Assembly (NCBI GenBank): GCA_963848475.1
Contig: CAWKDW010000006.1
Coordinates: 201,341-265,340, forward strand
Reading direction: 5' to 3'
Source of the DNA: Solirubrobacter sp963848475
GTDB lineage: Bacteria; Actinomycetota; Thermoleophilia; Solirubrobacterales; Solirubrobacteraceae
DNA: 64,000 bases
Shown here in pieces: positions 55,428 through 64,000 of this stretch. The notes below the pieces were generated by a model. The model made no database searches and had not been told where the DNA came from. It saw only the letters and a list, made by a program, of their open reading frames with translations. Numbering within the stretch: position 1 is the stretch's first letter; every line of letters begins with the position of its first letter. A program made the position numbers and the translations under genes.

Positions 55428-58400
55428 ATGAAGGGTCGGCGGGAGGGGTTCGTGCTGCTCGCGGTCGTCGCCGCGCTCGTCTGGCTGCCCGCGACCGCCT
55501 TTGCCGGAATCGGCTCGCTCCGTGACCTTGGCGGCCTCGACGGCTGCCTCAGCTCGGGTGGCGAGCTCGATTGCCGCCCGTCCCAGTCCACGCGTGGCGT
55601 GATGGAGATCGCGTTCACCGCGGATGGCCTGTACGCCTATTCGACGTCCTTCTACGACGGCCGCGTGCAGGCGATGAAGCGCAACGCGACCACCGGCAAG
55701 CTCGACGCGATCAACGCGCCCCTGTCCGTCGACGCCCCGCACGGTGTCGCCGTCGCGCCTGACGGCAAGAACGTCTACGCCGCCGACGGTGCGGGCGTCG
55801 TGACGTTCAATCGCGACCAGGCCACGGGCGCGATCACCAACGCAGGGGTCACCTCCGGCGACCTCACCCATCCGCGGCTGGGGACGCACGCCATGGGCAT
55901 CGACATCAGCCCCGACGGCAAGTTCGTCTACGCGGTGATCCGTCAGGTCAACGCGGTGGTCGTCTTCGCGCGTGACCTCCAGACCGGGGCCCTCACCCGT
56001 GTGCCCGGGCCCTCGGGCTGCGTCAGCGAGCGCGGCCGCCTGGTGCCCGACGATCCGGGCACGGCCGGAGCATGTGTCGCGGCGCCGGCGATGCTGGGCA
56101 TCATCGACATCACGATCGGCCCGGGCGGCACCCACCTATACACCGTGTCCGACCAGCGCGACTCGATCGCGGTCTTCACGCGCGATGCGACGACCGGCAA
56201 GCTCGCGCCGGCTGCCGGCGACGCTCAGTGCGTCGCGCCGGGCGGCAAGTGGTACTGGCCGGACGACAGCAACCCGCTCCTCAACGAGAAGAGCTTCAAC
56301 TGCAAGACCGCCAACCCGCACTCGGAGTACCTCAACGGCATCTCGTTCTCGCCCAACGGCGCCAGCGCGTACGTCGCCGGCCGGCCCGGGGTCGCCGGCT
56401 ACACGCGCGACGCGTCGACCGGGGCGCTGACCCAGGTCGCGGGCAGGGGCGGCTGCACCACCTACTACGAGACCGACGACGACTCGTGTCACTACTCCCC
56501 GAACGCGAAGTACGCGCGTCGTGTCTGGGTGCGGCCGGACGGCAAGCGCGCGTACGCGGCGATCGGTGAGAGCGCAGGCGTGATGACGTGGGATCGCGAC
56601 CTGGCCACCGGCGCACTCACGCCCCTCAGCCGCGAGGCCGGCTGCACCGCGATGCAGTCCTACGGGGTGCGCTACTACCACGCCTGCGAGCCGACGCGGC
56701 ATCTCAGCGGCGCATGGTTCGCGATCGGGAGCCCGGACGGGCGGCACCTGTACGCCGGCTCGCTGTACGAGAAGGAGATCATGGCGTTCGGGATCGTGCG
56801 CACGACCTTCACCCCCGGCCCGCTGGACTTCTTCGTCCAGGAGGTCGGCCAGACCGCGGCGGCGAAGACGGTCACGGTCAAGAACGACGGCACGAACCCG
56901 ATGCCGATCGCGAGCGTCAGCATCGGCGGCGCGGACGCGTCGAGCTACGCCATCGCGTCGAACACATGCCCCGCGACGCTCGCCGTCGGCGCGACCTGCA
57001 CGGTCGGTGTGACGTTCACGCCGACGAAGAAGGCCTACCTCAACGCGACGCTCGACATCGCCTCCACCGGCAGCGCGACGAGCCCGGACTCGGGGGCGCT
57101 GACAGGCATCGGGATCATCACGCAGCCGCCGCCGCCGGGGTTGACGCAGCTGTCCGGCGACGAGGGCTGCCTCACGTATGACGGCCGCGAGGTCGCCGAG
57201 GACGCGGCCACCGCCGGGCGCTGCAAGGCCGCGCCGGGCGTCGGGATGTTCCAGACGTCGAGCGGGGAGCAGTCGGGGGTCGACAACGTGGTGGTCTCGC
57301 CCGACGGCAAGAACGTGTACACGACGTCCTACAACGTGTTCGGGCCGTGGAACTCGATGGCCGGGCTCTCGCGCGACGCGACCTCGGGCGTGCTGGCGAG
57401 CCTGGCGCAGCCGACCGGCTGCCGGACGCGGCCGGCCGATCGCCGGGTGCTCCGCGATCGAGGATGAGTCCTCGCCGATCAACATGGCGATCAGCCCCGA
57501 CGGCAAGTCCCTCTACGCCGGGAGCTCCGTGATGGACGGCTTCGCGAGCTATGACCGCGATCCGGCCACCGGCGCGCTGACGAAGCGGCCTGGCTGCTTC
57601 AGCTACGACGGCGGCTGGGTCAAGAACACGACCAGCGACGGGACGCCGTGCACCGTCGTGACGAGCCTGCGTCAGGTCTATTCGCTCCACGTGGCCCCCG
57701 ACGGCAAGAACCTCTACGTGATCTCACAGAAGACGATCACGACGTTCGACCGCGACCCGGTGACGGGCAACGTAACGGCGCGGACCGGTGTGTCGTCATG
57801 CCTGTCGCTCGACGGCGACCTCGTGTGGAACGCGCCGAACGACAACCTCTGCACTGCGGCCGGCGGGACGAACATCATGAAGCGGATGGTCTTCGCGCCG
57901 AACTCCAATCACGTCTACGTCGGCGGCGCGTACAGCGCGCAGGCGGGTAACACGGACGCGATCACGCTCTTCGATCGCGCGGCCGACGGCACGCTCACCC
58001 GGCGCGCGACGCCGACGGCCAAAGACGGCTGCATCGCGTGGACCAACGGCTCCTGGAGCCCCGGCTCATGCCGCACTGCGCGCGCGATGGGCGTGATCAG
58101 GGCCTGGACGATGTCGCCTGACGGCAAGCAGCTCTACGTCCTGGGCGACCAGCAGGGGATCGCGATCATCGACCGTGACACGACGACCGGCCTGCTGAGC
58201 GAGCGCGCCGTGCCGAACGGCTGCATCACCGAGACCGGCCGGGCTACCGCCGCCAGCGCGGGCACCGCCGGGCAGTGCCGCGTCGGCGGCTACGCGCTCC
58301 GCTCGCTCTACGACCTGGACGTGACACCGGACGGCAGCCTGCTCGTGGCCGGCGGCAGCTTCGGGCGCAACTCCGCCGACCCGACGCCGCCGCCGCGCTA

Positions 58401-59766
58401 CGACCTGGGCGGCGTGACCGCACTCAGCCGCGACGCCAGCGGGTCACTGACGATGACCGGCTGCTACAGCGGTACGCGACGCTCGCTCGCCTCCGAACCG
58501 CTCACGACCGGCGAGTGCGCGTCGGCCCGTGGGCTCGACGGCCTGCCGTCCGCCGTCGAGATCGCGCCCGACGGCAAGCACGTGTACTTCGGCGTCGGGC
58601 CGTTCAACGCCCCGTATCGCAGCGCCGGCCTCGCGCTGTTCCGCGTCGTGGCTTCGGGCGAGCCGGCTCCCGGTCCCGGCGTCCGCGTCGACACCGGGGA
58701 TGCCGCGGTCAAGGAGAGCGACGCGAACGCCGTGTTCAAGCTCGAACTGCTCGCTCCGGCGGTACGCGCGACGACGATCGCCTACACGACCTACGACGAG
58801 TCGGCCAAGGCCGGCGCCGACTACACCGCACGCAGCGGCACGGCGACGATCGCGACCGGCCAGTCGACGGCCACGGTCAGCGTCCCGATCACGAAGGACG
58901 CCGTCGCCGAGCAGCCCGAGACGTTCGGCCTGCGGATCACCGCGGCCGACGGAGCCGTGCTCACGGAGCCCGAGGGCACGGCATCGATCACCGACGACGA
59001 CGGCCGCCCGGCGCCGCCGGCGATCTCGATCGGTCCCGCCGAGGTCGTCGAGGGCAACGCGGACGGCGCCGTCCTGCGCTTCCCGTTGACGCGCACGCCC
59101 GCCGACGCGCCGGACATCTCGAGCCTGAGCTGGGCCGTCGTCGGCGGCACCGCCGTCGCGGGTGCGGACTTCACCTCGAGCAGCGGCTCGCTCACCGTCA
59201 TGCCGCTCGGCGCCGTGACGATCGACATCCCGATCAAGGGCGACGACGTCTACGAGGGCGACGAGACCGTCGTCGTGCGCCTGTCGGACCCTTACGCGGC
59301 GACGATCGCAACGAGCGAGGCGACCGGGACGATCCACGACGACGACAGCGCCCCGGCCCCGCCTGGCGGCGGCGGCGGTGGTGGCGGCGGCGGCGTTGTT
59401 CCCGTCGTGGTGACCCCGCCCGCCCAGACGATCACTCCGCCGACGGCGATCGGCACCCTGCCCACGTCCAAGTCGCAGGCCGCCGTACTCGGGCTCCCCG
59501 CGACCAAACGCTGCGCGAGCCGCCGGCGCTTCCGCATCACGGTCAAGGCCCCGCGCGGCGAGAAGGCCAAGACCGTCGTCGTGCTCGTCAACAACAAGAA
59601 GGTCAAGTCGCTCAAGGGCCGGAAGGTCACCGCGCCGGTCGACCTGCGAGGCCTGCCGAAGGGGCGGTTCACCGTCAAGGTCACGATGACGACCGGGAGC
59701 GGCAAGACGCTCGTCCAGACGCGCAAGTACAAGACCTGCGTGCCGAAGCCCAAGAAGAAGAAGTAA
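55428..59766 (+). CDS. Giant secreted beta-propeller protein with choice-of-anchor D and Calx-beta domains (one frame break)
   Basis: About 1446 residues when joined. Signal peptide MKGRREGFVLLAVVAALVWLPATAFA. Many lactonase-type blades follow with the repeat PDGKNVYAA / SPDGKFVYAV / RPDGKRAYAA and RDxxTGxL (two propellers, about 30-460 and 590-1070). Between them is a choice-of-anchor D/ASPM-like Ig domain (TVTVKNDGTNPMPIASVSI), and after them two Calx-beta domains (ADYTARSGTATIATGQSTATVSVPI and ADFTSSSGSLTVMP). A Gly-rich linker (ten glycines) and a basic Lys-rich C-terminus end the protein. One +1 break lies at about 57425-57445. It is probably surface-attached; no catalytic motif is seen. 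Confidence 0.82.
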
Positions 59767-59767
59767 C

Positions 59768-59785
59768 CCGCGCCTTCGGGCGCGG
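59768..59785. terminator. UUCG-tetraloop hairpin terminator between convergent genes
   Basis: Stem CCGCGCC / GGCGCGG closed by a TTCG tetraloop, one base after the propeller-gene stop and 14 bp before the 3' end of the convergent DUF2630 gene. No T-tract; probably serves both directions. Confidence 0.6.
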
Positions 59786-59798
59786 CTCGCAGCGGGCC

Positions 59799-60122
59799 TT
59801 ACGGGATGTCGCGCGGAATGTCCGGGTCCGGCGCCGCACCGTCGCCGTGAACGTTGTGCTCGAGATGCGGCGGCTCGGGGTCCGGGCCCTCGAGGTCGTT
59901 CGCCGGATCCGGCACGTCCTGGTCGCGGATCGGCGTAACGGGGGCGTTGGGATCGACACGACGCCGGCGCAGCAGGTCCCAGCAGCGGTCCAGTTCGTTG
60001 CGGATCGCCGCGAGCCGTTCATGGCCGGAGTCGTCGAGCCGGCCTGCCTCGGCGTCCGAATACAACCGGTGCTCCTCGGCCACGATGTCCTCGATGTGAT
60101 CAAGGATTGGCTGCTCGTCCAT
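59799..60122 (-). CDS. DUF2630 family protein
   Basis: 107 residues. The N-terminal 50 residues, DEQPILDHIEDIVAEEHRLYSDAEAG and RLAAIRNELDRCWDLLRRRRV, are the DUF2630 helical signature of small actinobacterial proteins of unknown role. The acidic, Pro/Asp-rich C-terminal tail is longer than usual. Start ATG 60122. Confidence 0.85.
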   Translation of the reverse strand: MDEQPILDHIEDIVAEEHRLYSDAEAGRLDDSGHERLAAIRNELDRCWDLLRRRRVDPNAPVTPIRDQDVPDPANDLEGPDPEPPHLEHNVHGDGAAPDPDIPRDIP

Positions 60123-60142
60123 GGCGCGGAGCCTATCGGCGG

Positions 60143-60268
60143 GTGACGATCGGCGCTCCGCTCCGCCACCGCCCGGGCCACGACGAGCCCACGGTGGTGA
60201 TCGAGCGCGAACAGCGCGCCGCCAAGCTCGCTCGCCTCAAGGACGAGTTGGCAGGACCCGAGGCCTGA
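60143..60268 (+). CDS. Possible 41-residue protein
   Basis: A short open frame from GTG 60143 encodes VTIGAPLRHRPGHDEP followed by a helical, charged end (EREQRAAKLARLKDELAGPEA). Codon use is normal for the genome. It is divergent from the DUF2630 gene by 20 bp. No homologue is recognised; it may be chance. Confidence 0.3.
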   Translation: MTIGAPLRHRPGHDEPTVVIEREQRAAKLARLKDELAGPEA

Positions 60269-60290
60269 CGGGCGAGCGTCAGGCGCGGGC

Positions 60291-60707
60291 TCAGGCGCTC
60301 AGATCCTCGACGTAGTTGTCGGCGTAGTAGTTGATGAACTGCGCGTTTGATGCGCGCAGAGCATCGGCCGCGCGCTGCTTGGCGGCGCCGTCATCGCCGA
60401 CAGAGACGCCGATGACGAAGTGGCCCTCGCGGAGATGGGCGGCATACCGGCGCACGTGGTCGCCGTCGTCGCTGAACACGCCCTGGAGCCAGCGCTCGAC
60501 GGTGCCGATCAGGCCGTGCTTCTCGCCTTCGACGTCGATCCGGTCGGCGTCACGCTCGCCTTCCAGCACCTCATAGCGATCGCTCGCGAATCCCGCCTGT
60601 CCCAGACGTTCGCGGGCACCACGCAGCGCGGCGTCATCGAGGAGTACTCCGATGACGTTCCCGCCCGGATAGGGGAATCGGTCGCGAGCGTTCAGGTCGT
60701 CGGTCAC
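60291..60707 (-). CDS. Hypothetical protein, stress-type small soluble protein
   Basis: 138 residues from GTG 60707. Contains NVIGVLLDDAALRGARERLGQAGFASDRYEVLEGE and GHFVIGVSVGDDGAAKQRAADAL, an alternating strand/helix pattern resembling the ferredoxin-like halves of general stress proteins that monitor permeability or flip sign. I do not recognise a named family with certainty. It sits among other small stress-like genes. Confidence 0.65.
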   Translation of the reverse strand: MTDDLNARDRFPYPGGNVIGVLLDDAALRGARERLGQAGFASDRYEVLEGERDADRIDVEGEKHGLIGTVERWLQGVFSDDGDHVRRYAAHLREGHFVIGVSVGDDGAAKQRAADALRASNAQFINYYADNYVEDLSA

Positions 60708-60747
60708 GGTGCGCGCAATGCTATCGCGGGTATCGAGTGACGCACGT

Positions 60748-61230
60748 TCAGGGCGTGGCGGTTTCCACGGGGGCGGCGGTGTCCGCCGGCAGCGGGAGCC
60801 TCTGGGGTGGCGGTCGCGTCGGGCGGCTCGGAGCCGCCGGACGGTGGCCTGATCTGGTCGGCTAGCGCACTCAGCTTGCTATTGAGGTCGGCGAGCGCGC
60901 TTTGGAAGCTGTTCCTCGCGTCATCTCCGGCTTGGGCGATCTGGTCGCCGGCGTCGCTGGCGCTTTGAGCAAGATCGTCGAGCTGTGAGGACAGATCGTC
61001 GGCCTGCTTGTTGGCCGCGTCGGCCTCCTGTTGGGCCTGGGCGGTCGCGTCGCGCTGCTGATCCAGATCGGAGTTGAGACTGAACGCCCAGATCCCCAGC
61101 CGACGAGCGCCAGCACGAGCACGCCGCAGACGGCGATCCACGCCCACGGCCGTCGCTTCGACGACGTGCCGGCGGCAGTGGCATCGGAAGGTCCGGGCAC
61201 GCGTTCGGGAGGTGTACTCATGGACGGCAT
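60748..61230 (-). CDS. Single-pass membrane protein with coiled coil (frame-interrupted)
   Basis: The N-terminus MPSMSTPPERVPGPSDATAAG with basic KRRPW precedes a membrane helix (AWIAVCGVLVLALVGWG). After a break at about 61097 (one base missing) the frame continues IWAFSLNSDLDQQRDATAQAQQEADAANKQ and a long heptad-type coil (LSSQLDDLAQSASDAGDQIAQAGDDARNSF). A second break at about 60800 gives the end ADTAAPVETATP. Start ATG 61230 or 61221. Looks like an envelope-anchored coiled-coil protein of unknown function. The 200 bp upstream (61231-61431) contain a further open frame with one membrane helix (FTFLGALVASTIGSLVGAVAL) that I cannot support as a gene. Confidence 0.55.
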
Positions 61231-61431
61231 GGTCAGGTTCACCGTCGCGGCCCACATCACCCAGTGTGGATGAAGGCGCGGCGCGCGGCGCCTCTTCGAG
61301 CGCCACCGCCCCCACGAGTGAGCCGATCGTGCTGGCCACGAGCGCTCCCAGGAACGTGAACTCGCCCTGCTCGACGAGGAACACGGCCGCCGGCACGGAG
61401 CCAGGGCGCTCAGTGCCGGCGGTCTTCGGTG

Positions 61432-61959
61432 TCACGCGTGCTGTTCTGCGCGCCCGATCGCCGAGAGGGCCTCCTGCTCGGCCTCATCCCAATCGCCGAA
61501 CCCGCGCTTGAGCGTGTGCTGCTCGGCGCGGGTAGCGGCACGCTCGATCTGCTCGGCGTCGACGTCGACGCCCACCACGATCAGCGCGGCCTTGCCCGGC
61601 CCGAGCAACTCGCCCATGTCCTTGGCCTCGGCACGGCTGGTGCCGTGTGCGAGATGCCCGAACCACGCGCCCAGTCCGGCGCCCGCACCGGCCATCCCGG
61701 CGTAGCTCACAGCCGGGAGCAAGAACGGGAACATGACCGCGGCACCGGCGCCGGCGGCAAGCCCGATCCAGGCGCCCTTCTGCGTGGGCTTCTCGGTCTT
61801 CGTCACCTGGATTCGCCCATCCGGGCGGTGCACCATGACCGCCGAGTCATAGGACCCGATCGCACCACCGTCGTGCAGCGACTTGATCGCCTCGTAGTCG
61901 GCGTCGGCGTCGGCGACGTTGTCGTAGACGCCCGAGTAGAAGAACATCGGTTTGGCCAC
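61432..61959 (-). CDS. DUF1269-type membrane protein
   Basis: 175 residues. Pattern FFYSGVYDNVADADADYEAIKSLHDGGAIGSYDSAVMV, then a glycine-rich membrane hairpin (GAWIGLAAGAGAAVMFPFLLPAVSYAGMAGAGAGLGAWFG), then ELLGPGKAALIVVGVDVDAEQIE. This is the DUF1269 arrangement, typical of stress-induced actinobacterial proteins. Start ATG 61959. Confidence 0.8.
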   Translation of the reverse strand: MAKPMFFYSGVYDNVADADADYEAIKSLHDGGAIGSYDSAVMVHRPDGRIQVTKTEKPTQKGAWIGLAAGAGAAVMFPFLLPAVSYAGMAGAGAGLGAWFGHLAHGTSRAEAKDMGELLGPGKAALIVVGVDVDAEQIERAATRAEQHTLKRGFGDWDEAEQEALSAIGRAEQHA

Positions 61960-62050
61960 TGCAAGCTCCCCTCGTAGTTTGCCGAAAGCTTCCGCTTCTG
62001 GGCGGCACCGAACATCGCCCCGTCAGGGTGATTGATGTGCCGCTTGTCTG

Positions 62051-62064
62051 CGAACATACGTTCG
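62051..62064. promoter_or_regulatory. LexA (SOS) box
   Basis: CGAACATACGTTCG is an exact match to the Gram-positive LexA consensus CGAAC-N4-GTTCG, and the inner four bases follow the R..Y preference. It ends 2 bp before the ATG at 62067 and overlaps a possible -10 element TACGTT (62057-62062), so LexA bound here would block a leaderless promoter. Confidence 0.75.
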
Positions 62065-62066
62065 CT

Positions 62067-62417
62067 ATGACGAGCGACGGATCGCCCTACCCACGCCTGA
62101 GACGCGCCATCGCGGCCGGCAACCTGGCCATCATCGAGGCCACCGCGGCCGAGCTCGGCTGGGTCGCGCTGCGCGACGCGCTCGGGATCCTGCTCGTGAT
62201 CGAGGCCAAGGACGACGAGCGCTTCGAGCGGTCGGCGGTCCGCTGGGCGGGCCGGCTCGCGCTCGAGGTCCCGGACCTGGCGCTGGCCGAACTCGGCGGC
62301 GCGTTGGAGTCGTTGCACGCACTGCCGGACGAGCACGCGCAGCGAACGCTGCTGGCGTTGGCCGATCGTGCGGTACGGCCGCGCCCACCGACGGCCGGTG
62401 CGCGGCGCAGACACTAG
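62067..62417 (+). CDS. Hypothetical protein under probable SOS control
   Basis: 116 residues from ATG 62067. Helical throughout (YPRLRRAIAAGNLAIIEATAAELGWVALRDALGILLVIEA, ALAELGGALESLHALPDEHAQRTLLALADRA), with a basic tail RPRPPTAGARRRH. No known domain is recognised; the helical pairs look like short HEAT/ankyrin-type units. The start was chosen because it directly follows the LexA box; the upstream ATG at 62028 would place the box inside the gene. Confidence 0.65.
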   Translation: MTSDGSPYPRLRRAIAAGNLAIIEATAAELGWVALRDALGILLVIEAKDDERFERSAVRWAGRLALEVPDLALAELGGALESLHALPDEHAQRTLLALADRAVRPRPPTAGARRRH

Positions 62418-62449
62418 GCCTGGACGCATGACCGCGCCGGCGGCGTTGC

Positions 62450-62857
62450 TCAGTCGCCGACTCTGATGCTCGGGAAGCCGAGGACCCGGGCGAGGGTGTC
62501 GAAGTGGCGGTCGTGGTGGAGCACGCCGAAGCCCCGTTCGGCCGCCGCGGCCGCGATCAAGTAGTCGGCGGCGGGCAGGCGGCGACTACCACGCAACTCG
62601 CGCGAGGCGCCGAGAGCGGCGCGGCACACACTCGTCGTGACTGGTGCCTGCGGGAGCGCATCGAATGCTTCGGCCAGAGCCGCGTACTCGCTCTCGTCGC
62701 GGGCGGCGGCGAGCAATTCGAGCGCGACCACGGGACAGGAGGCGATCATGCCGGCTTGCAGGGTCGCTTCCCAACGTCCCAGGATCACTGGGTCGCGCTG
62801 CCGGATCCAAGCGGAGGTGTCGACGACGAGCGGGACCGCGGCAAACGGTTCAGCCAA
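62450..62857 (-). CDS. vapC: PIN-domain toxin VapC
   Basis: 135 residues. The four acidic PIN residues are in LVVDTSAWIRQ, VVALELLAAA, RLPAADYLIAAAA and VLHHDRHFD. VapC toxins are Mg-dependent RNases that cleave tRNA or rRNA. The start TTG 62857 overlaps the antitoxin stop (TTGGCTGA), which explains why a longer upstream reading is not used. Paired with the ribbon-helix-helix antitoxin upstream. Confidence 0.85.
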   Translation of the reverse strand: MAEPFAAVPLVVDTSAWIRQRDPVILGRWEATLQAGMIASCPVVALELLAAARDESEYAALAEAFDALPQAPVTTSVCRAALGASRELRGSRRLPAADYLIAAAAAERGFGVLHHDRHFDTLARVLGFPSIRVGD

Positions 62858-63110
62858 GGTCGGCTTCGCGGTCGGTGTGGATCTCGCGCGCTCGCTCGAA
62901 GTCGTAGTCCGTCTCGCCACGAGCGATCCGCAGCAAATAGTCCGTCGCGGCCTGCCTGCCCTGGCGTTCCTCGCGCTCGGCGGCGGCGCCGCGGATCGCC
63001 AGATCGCGGATCAGTCGCGAACGACTGGCGGGACTGGGATCGACCGCCGCCATCGCCTCAGCCAACTCGGGATCGACGGTCACCTGCACGCGCGGCAACG
63101 AAGACGGCAC
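62850..63110 (-). CDS. vapB: VapB-type ribbon-helix-helix antitoxin
   Basis: 86 residues from GTG 63110. N-terminal RVQVTVDPELAEAMAAVDPSPASRSRLIRDLAIRG is a ribbon-helix-helix DNA-binding domain; the charged C-terminal half (YLLRIARGETDYDFERAREIHTDREADL) is the likely toxin-binding segment. It is translationally coupled to vapC. A palindrome lies 6 bp upstream of its start. Confidence 0.8.
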   Translation of the reverse strand: MPSSLPRVQVTVDPELAEAMAAVDPSPASRSRLIRDLAIRGAAAEREERQGRQAATDYLLRIARGETDYDFERAREIHTDREADLG

Positions 63111-63116
63111 ACAGCA

Positions 63117-63138
63117 GTGTACCGCCGCAGTGGTACAC
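63117..63138. promoter_or_regulatory. vapB: Palindromic operator candidate of vapBC
   Basis: GTGTACC-N8-GGTACAC lies immediately upstream of the vapB start. On the minus strand TACACT (63121-63116) within its proximal arm can serve as a -10 box 5 nt from the GTG, implying a leaderless transcript repressed by VapBC binding to the palindrome. Confidence 0.5.
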
Positions 63139-63253
63139 CGAGCGCGTCGCTTAGCCCTGGCACGGCGTCGTCGGTCGAGGCCGGGTGGTCGAGCGGCGCC
63201 GACGTCGGCGCCCCACGGTGCGCGCGGGGACGAAGCGCCCGAGAACGAAGAAA

Positions 63254-63275
63254 GCCTCGCGTTTGCGAGGCTTTT
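63254..63275 (-). terminator. Rho-independent terminator downstream of the tRNA-Asp 3' end
   Basis: Stem GCCTCGC / GCGAGGC, loop GTTT, followed by TTTT on the + strand and preceded by AAGAAA, which on the minus strand is TTTCTT after the stem. It works on either strand and sits at the normal distance after a tRNA read leftward. Confidence 0.7.
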
Positions 63276-63284
63276 CGTTGCGAA

Positions 63285-63326
63285 GGGAGCGACGGGACTC
63301 GAACCCGCGACCTCCGGCGTGACAGG
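63285..63326 (-). other. Displaced 3' half of tRNA-Asp (attachment-site half)
   Basis: On the minus strand this reads CCTGTCACGCC (Asp anticodon GTC and 3' side of its loop) GGAGGTCGCGGGTTCGAGTCCC (variable and T arm) GTCGCTCCC. The bases before it (63327-63345) cannot pair as the 5' side of the anticodon stem, and no D arm or 5' acceptor strand is found. It is therefore the 3' fragment left when an integrative element inserts in a tRNA gene. The terminator to its left is in the original place, so the element lies to the right. Confidence 0.65.
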
Positions 63327-63453
63327 AGATCCGACGGTTTCCGGTCGGATGGCGCAAAGTGATTAAAGGCCTGCTCAGCGAGCCTTTCTGAGTAGTCCGC
63401 GATGGAAGCCAGAGGGCCCGTCTGAGGGTGGTTTTGGCCCGCTTGGACGCGCC

Positions 63454-63750
63454 GTGGACGCGCCCACGGACAATTCGTTTGCGCGTTCGCCTCGCTCAGC
63501 GGGTAAAGGGCATGCGGCATTTCGCGAGGTGCTGGTGGTGAGCGGGCGACTATTTGCTGACGAGTCGCCGGTGCGGTTGTGCGTGTCGATCGTCGTGCTC
63601 GATCGCGGCGCCGAGTTCGGCGCTGAGCGCTTCGAGGCGGGCCTGGAGGACTACGCGTTGTTGCGCGAGGTCGGGCGCTCGCCGTGGGAAGCGGTCAATC
63701 GGCTAGTCGGGGCCCATCGGGCGCTGCTGGAGCGGCGGTGGTCGGCATGA
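63454..63750 (+). CDS. Hypothetical protein in the presumed integrated element
   Basis: 98 residues from GTG 63454, though a later GTG (about 63529, before LVVSGRLFADES) would be equally possible. The C-terminal half ALLREVGRSPWEAVNRLVGAHRALLERRW is helical with a Trp near each end. The DNA here is less GC-extreme than the rest of the window. No family recognised. Confidence 0.45.
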   Translation: MDAPTDNSFARSPRSAGKGHAAFREVLVVSGRLFADESPVRLCVSIVVLDRGAEFGAERFEAGLEDYALLREVGRSPWEAVNRLVGAHRALLERRWSA

Positions 63751-63883
63751 CGACGAGTGTTGTCAGTATCAAAACCTCCCTGCTAACGAGTTGTTTCTGG
63801 GGTGTCGCCGAGAGGCGGGTTGACGTCCGGGGGTCGTGCAACGGTCGAGGTCGTCGGCTGTCGAGCGACGGGGAGGTGTGCCC

Positions 63884-64000
63884 ATGGGCCACCTGCGAGT
63901 TGGTGCGGCCGTGAACCGGCCGAACCGTGGTGCTGTGCGCGTCCGGTTGATCCGGACGCCCGGTGGACTCGTGAAGCGATTGGGGCGGGCGGTGTTGTGG
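63884..64000 (+). CDS. 5' end of a gene running off the window
   Basis: ATG 63884 follows a strong GGGAGGTG site (63871-63878). The frame MGHLRVGAAVNRPNRGAVRV stays open to the edge; it is strongly basic. Too short to assign. Confidence 0.4.
   Translation, partial: MGHLRVGAAVNRPNRGAVRVRLIRTPGGLVKRLGRAVLW

Noticed and set aside
58444..59337. Minus-strand ORFs opposite the Calx-beta region
   Set aside because: Arg/Asp-rich shadow frames without features; the + strand Calx-beta repeats explain the sequence.
61231..61435. Minus-strand ORF with one membrane helix (FTFLGALVASTIGSLVGAVAL)
   Set aside because: No ribosome-binding site, no stop of its own before it runs into the next gene, and no family resemblance; kept only as a note.
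63130..63366. ORFs reading GATGLEPATSGVTGD and SDGTRTRDLRRDR on the + strand
   Set aside because: These are the well-known spurious translations of tRNA sequence; they read through the tRNA-Asp fragment antisense.

Overview
The window is very GC-rich DNA with dense, often 4-bp-overlapping genes and frequent GTG/TTG starts. An ECF sigma factor, DUF1707, DUF2630 and DUF1269 proteins, an actinobacterial-type LexA box, many secreted proteins with Lys-rich C-termini, and a MopE-like metal-binding domain point to a high-GC actinobacterium, most likely of the Solirubrobacterales (Thermoleophilia). This assignment is inference from gene families; no 16S gene is present. Rule used here: genes interrupted only by single-base shifts are entered as CDS and described as frame-interrupted; genes that have visibly lost segments are entered as pseudogenes.

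Layout. 1-1.5 kb: 3' part of ettA. 1.7-3.6 kb: decayed secreted beta-propeller gene. 3.7-6.6 kb: three-gene exported-redox module (MauE/thioredoxin, Cys-rich Tat protein like methylamine dehydrogenase light chain, CcdA-like/propeller fusion). 6.7-10.2 kb: gamma-glutamyltransferase, HAD phosphatase, M42 aminopeptidase. 10.3-11.5 kb: remnants of a universal stress protein and a histidine kinase/LuxR regulator. 11.5-21.2 kb: L,D-transpeptidase, HAF-repeat secreted protein, aconitase, membrane protein, ECF sigma factor with putative anti-sigma partner. 21.5-26.5 kb: baeRF/Vms1-like protein, hydroxyisobutyrate dehydrogenase-like enzyme, pncA, pcm, pncB, uppP, riddled with +1 frame breaks. 26.6-30.5 kb: ALDH-FAH-MDR-SDR operon that looks like sugar-acid oxidation, and may work with the enolase-superfamily dehydratase and MFS carrier at 37.6-40.3 kb. 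32.0-36.6 kb: a polymorphic-toxin-like cassette, the most striking item here: a 1342-residue modular protein, a small protein sharing its N-terminal motif, and a putative immunity gene. 40.3-54.9 kb: M14 carboxypeptidase, regulators, small stress-type proteins, sulfite-oxidase-like enzyme, SARP-like activator, aldehyde dehydrogenase with a 17-residue upstream ORF, and a secreted TIM-barrel protein sharing a C-terminal module with the carboxypeptidase. 55.4-59.8 kb: giant secreted propeller/Calx-beta protein. 59.8-62.4 kb: small stress-type proteins and a gene with an exact LexA box at its start. 62.4-63.3 kb: vapBC and a displaced tRNA-Asp 3' end, which marks the edge of an integrated element that continues off the right end.

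How the genes work together. PncA and PncB are consecutive steps of nicotinamide salvage and meet tail to tail around pcm. The ALDH and FAH enzymes fit the last steps of an oxidative pentose-acid route to 2-oxoglutarate. The redox module has all the parts needed to fold one Cys-rich exported protein. The toxin, its small partner and the immunity gene are translationally abutted and so form one operon.

A technical caution: between about 21.5 and 31.3 kb nearly every gene carries one or more +1 frame breaks while remaining conserved at protein level. This looks like unpolished sequence rather than genuine gene loss.
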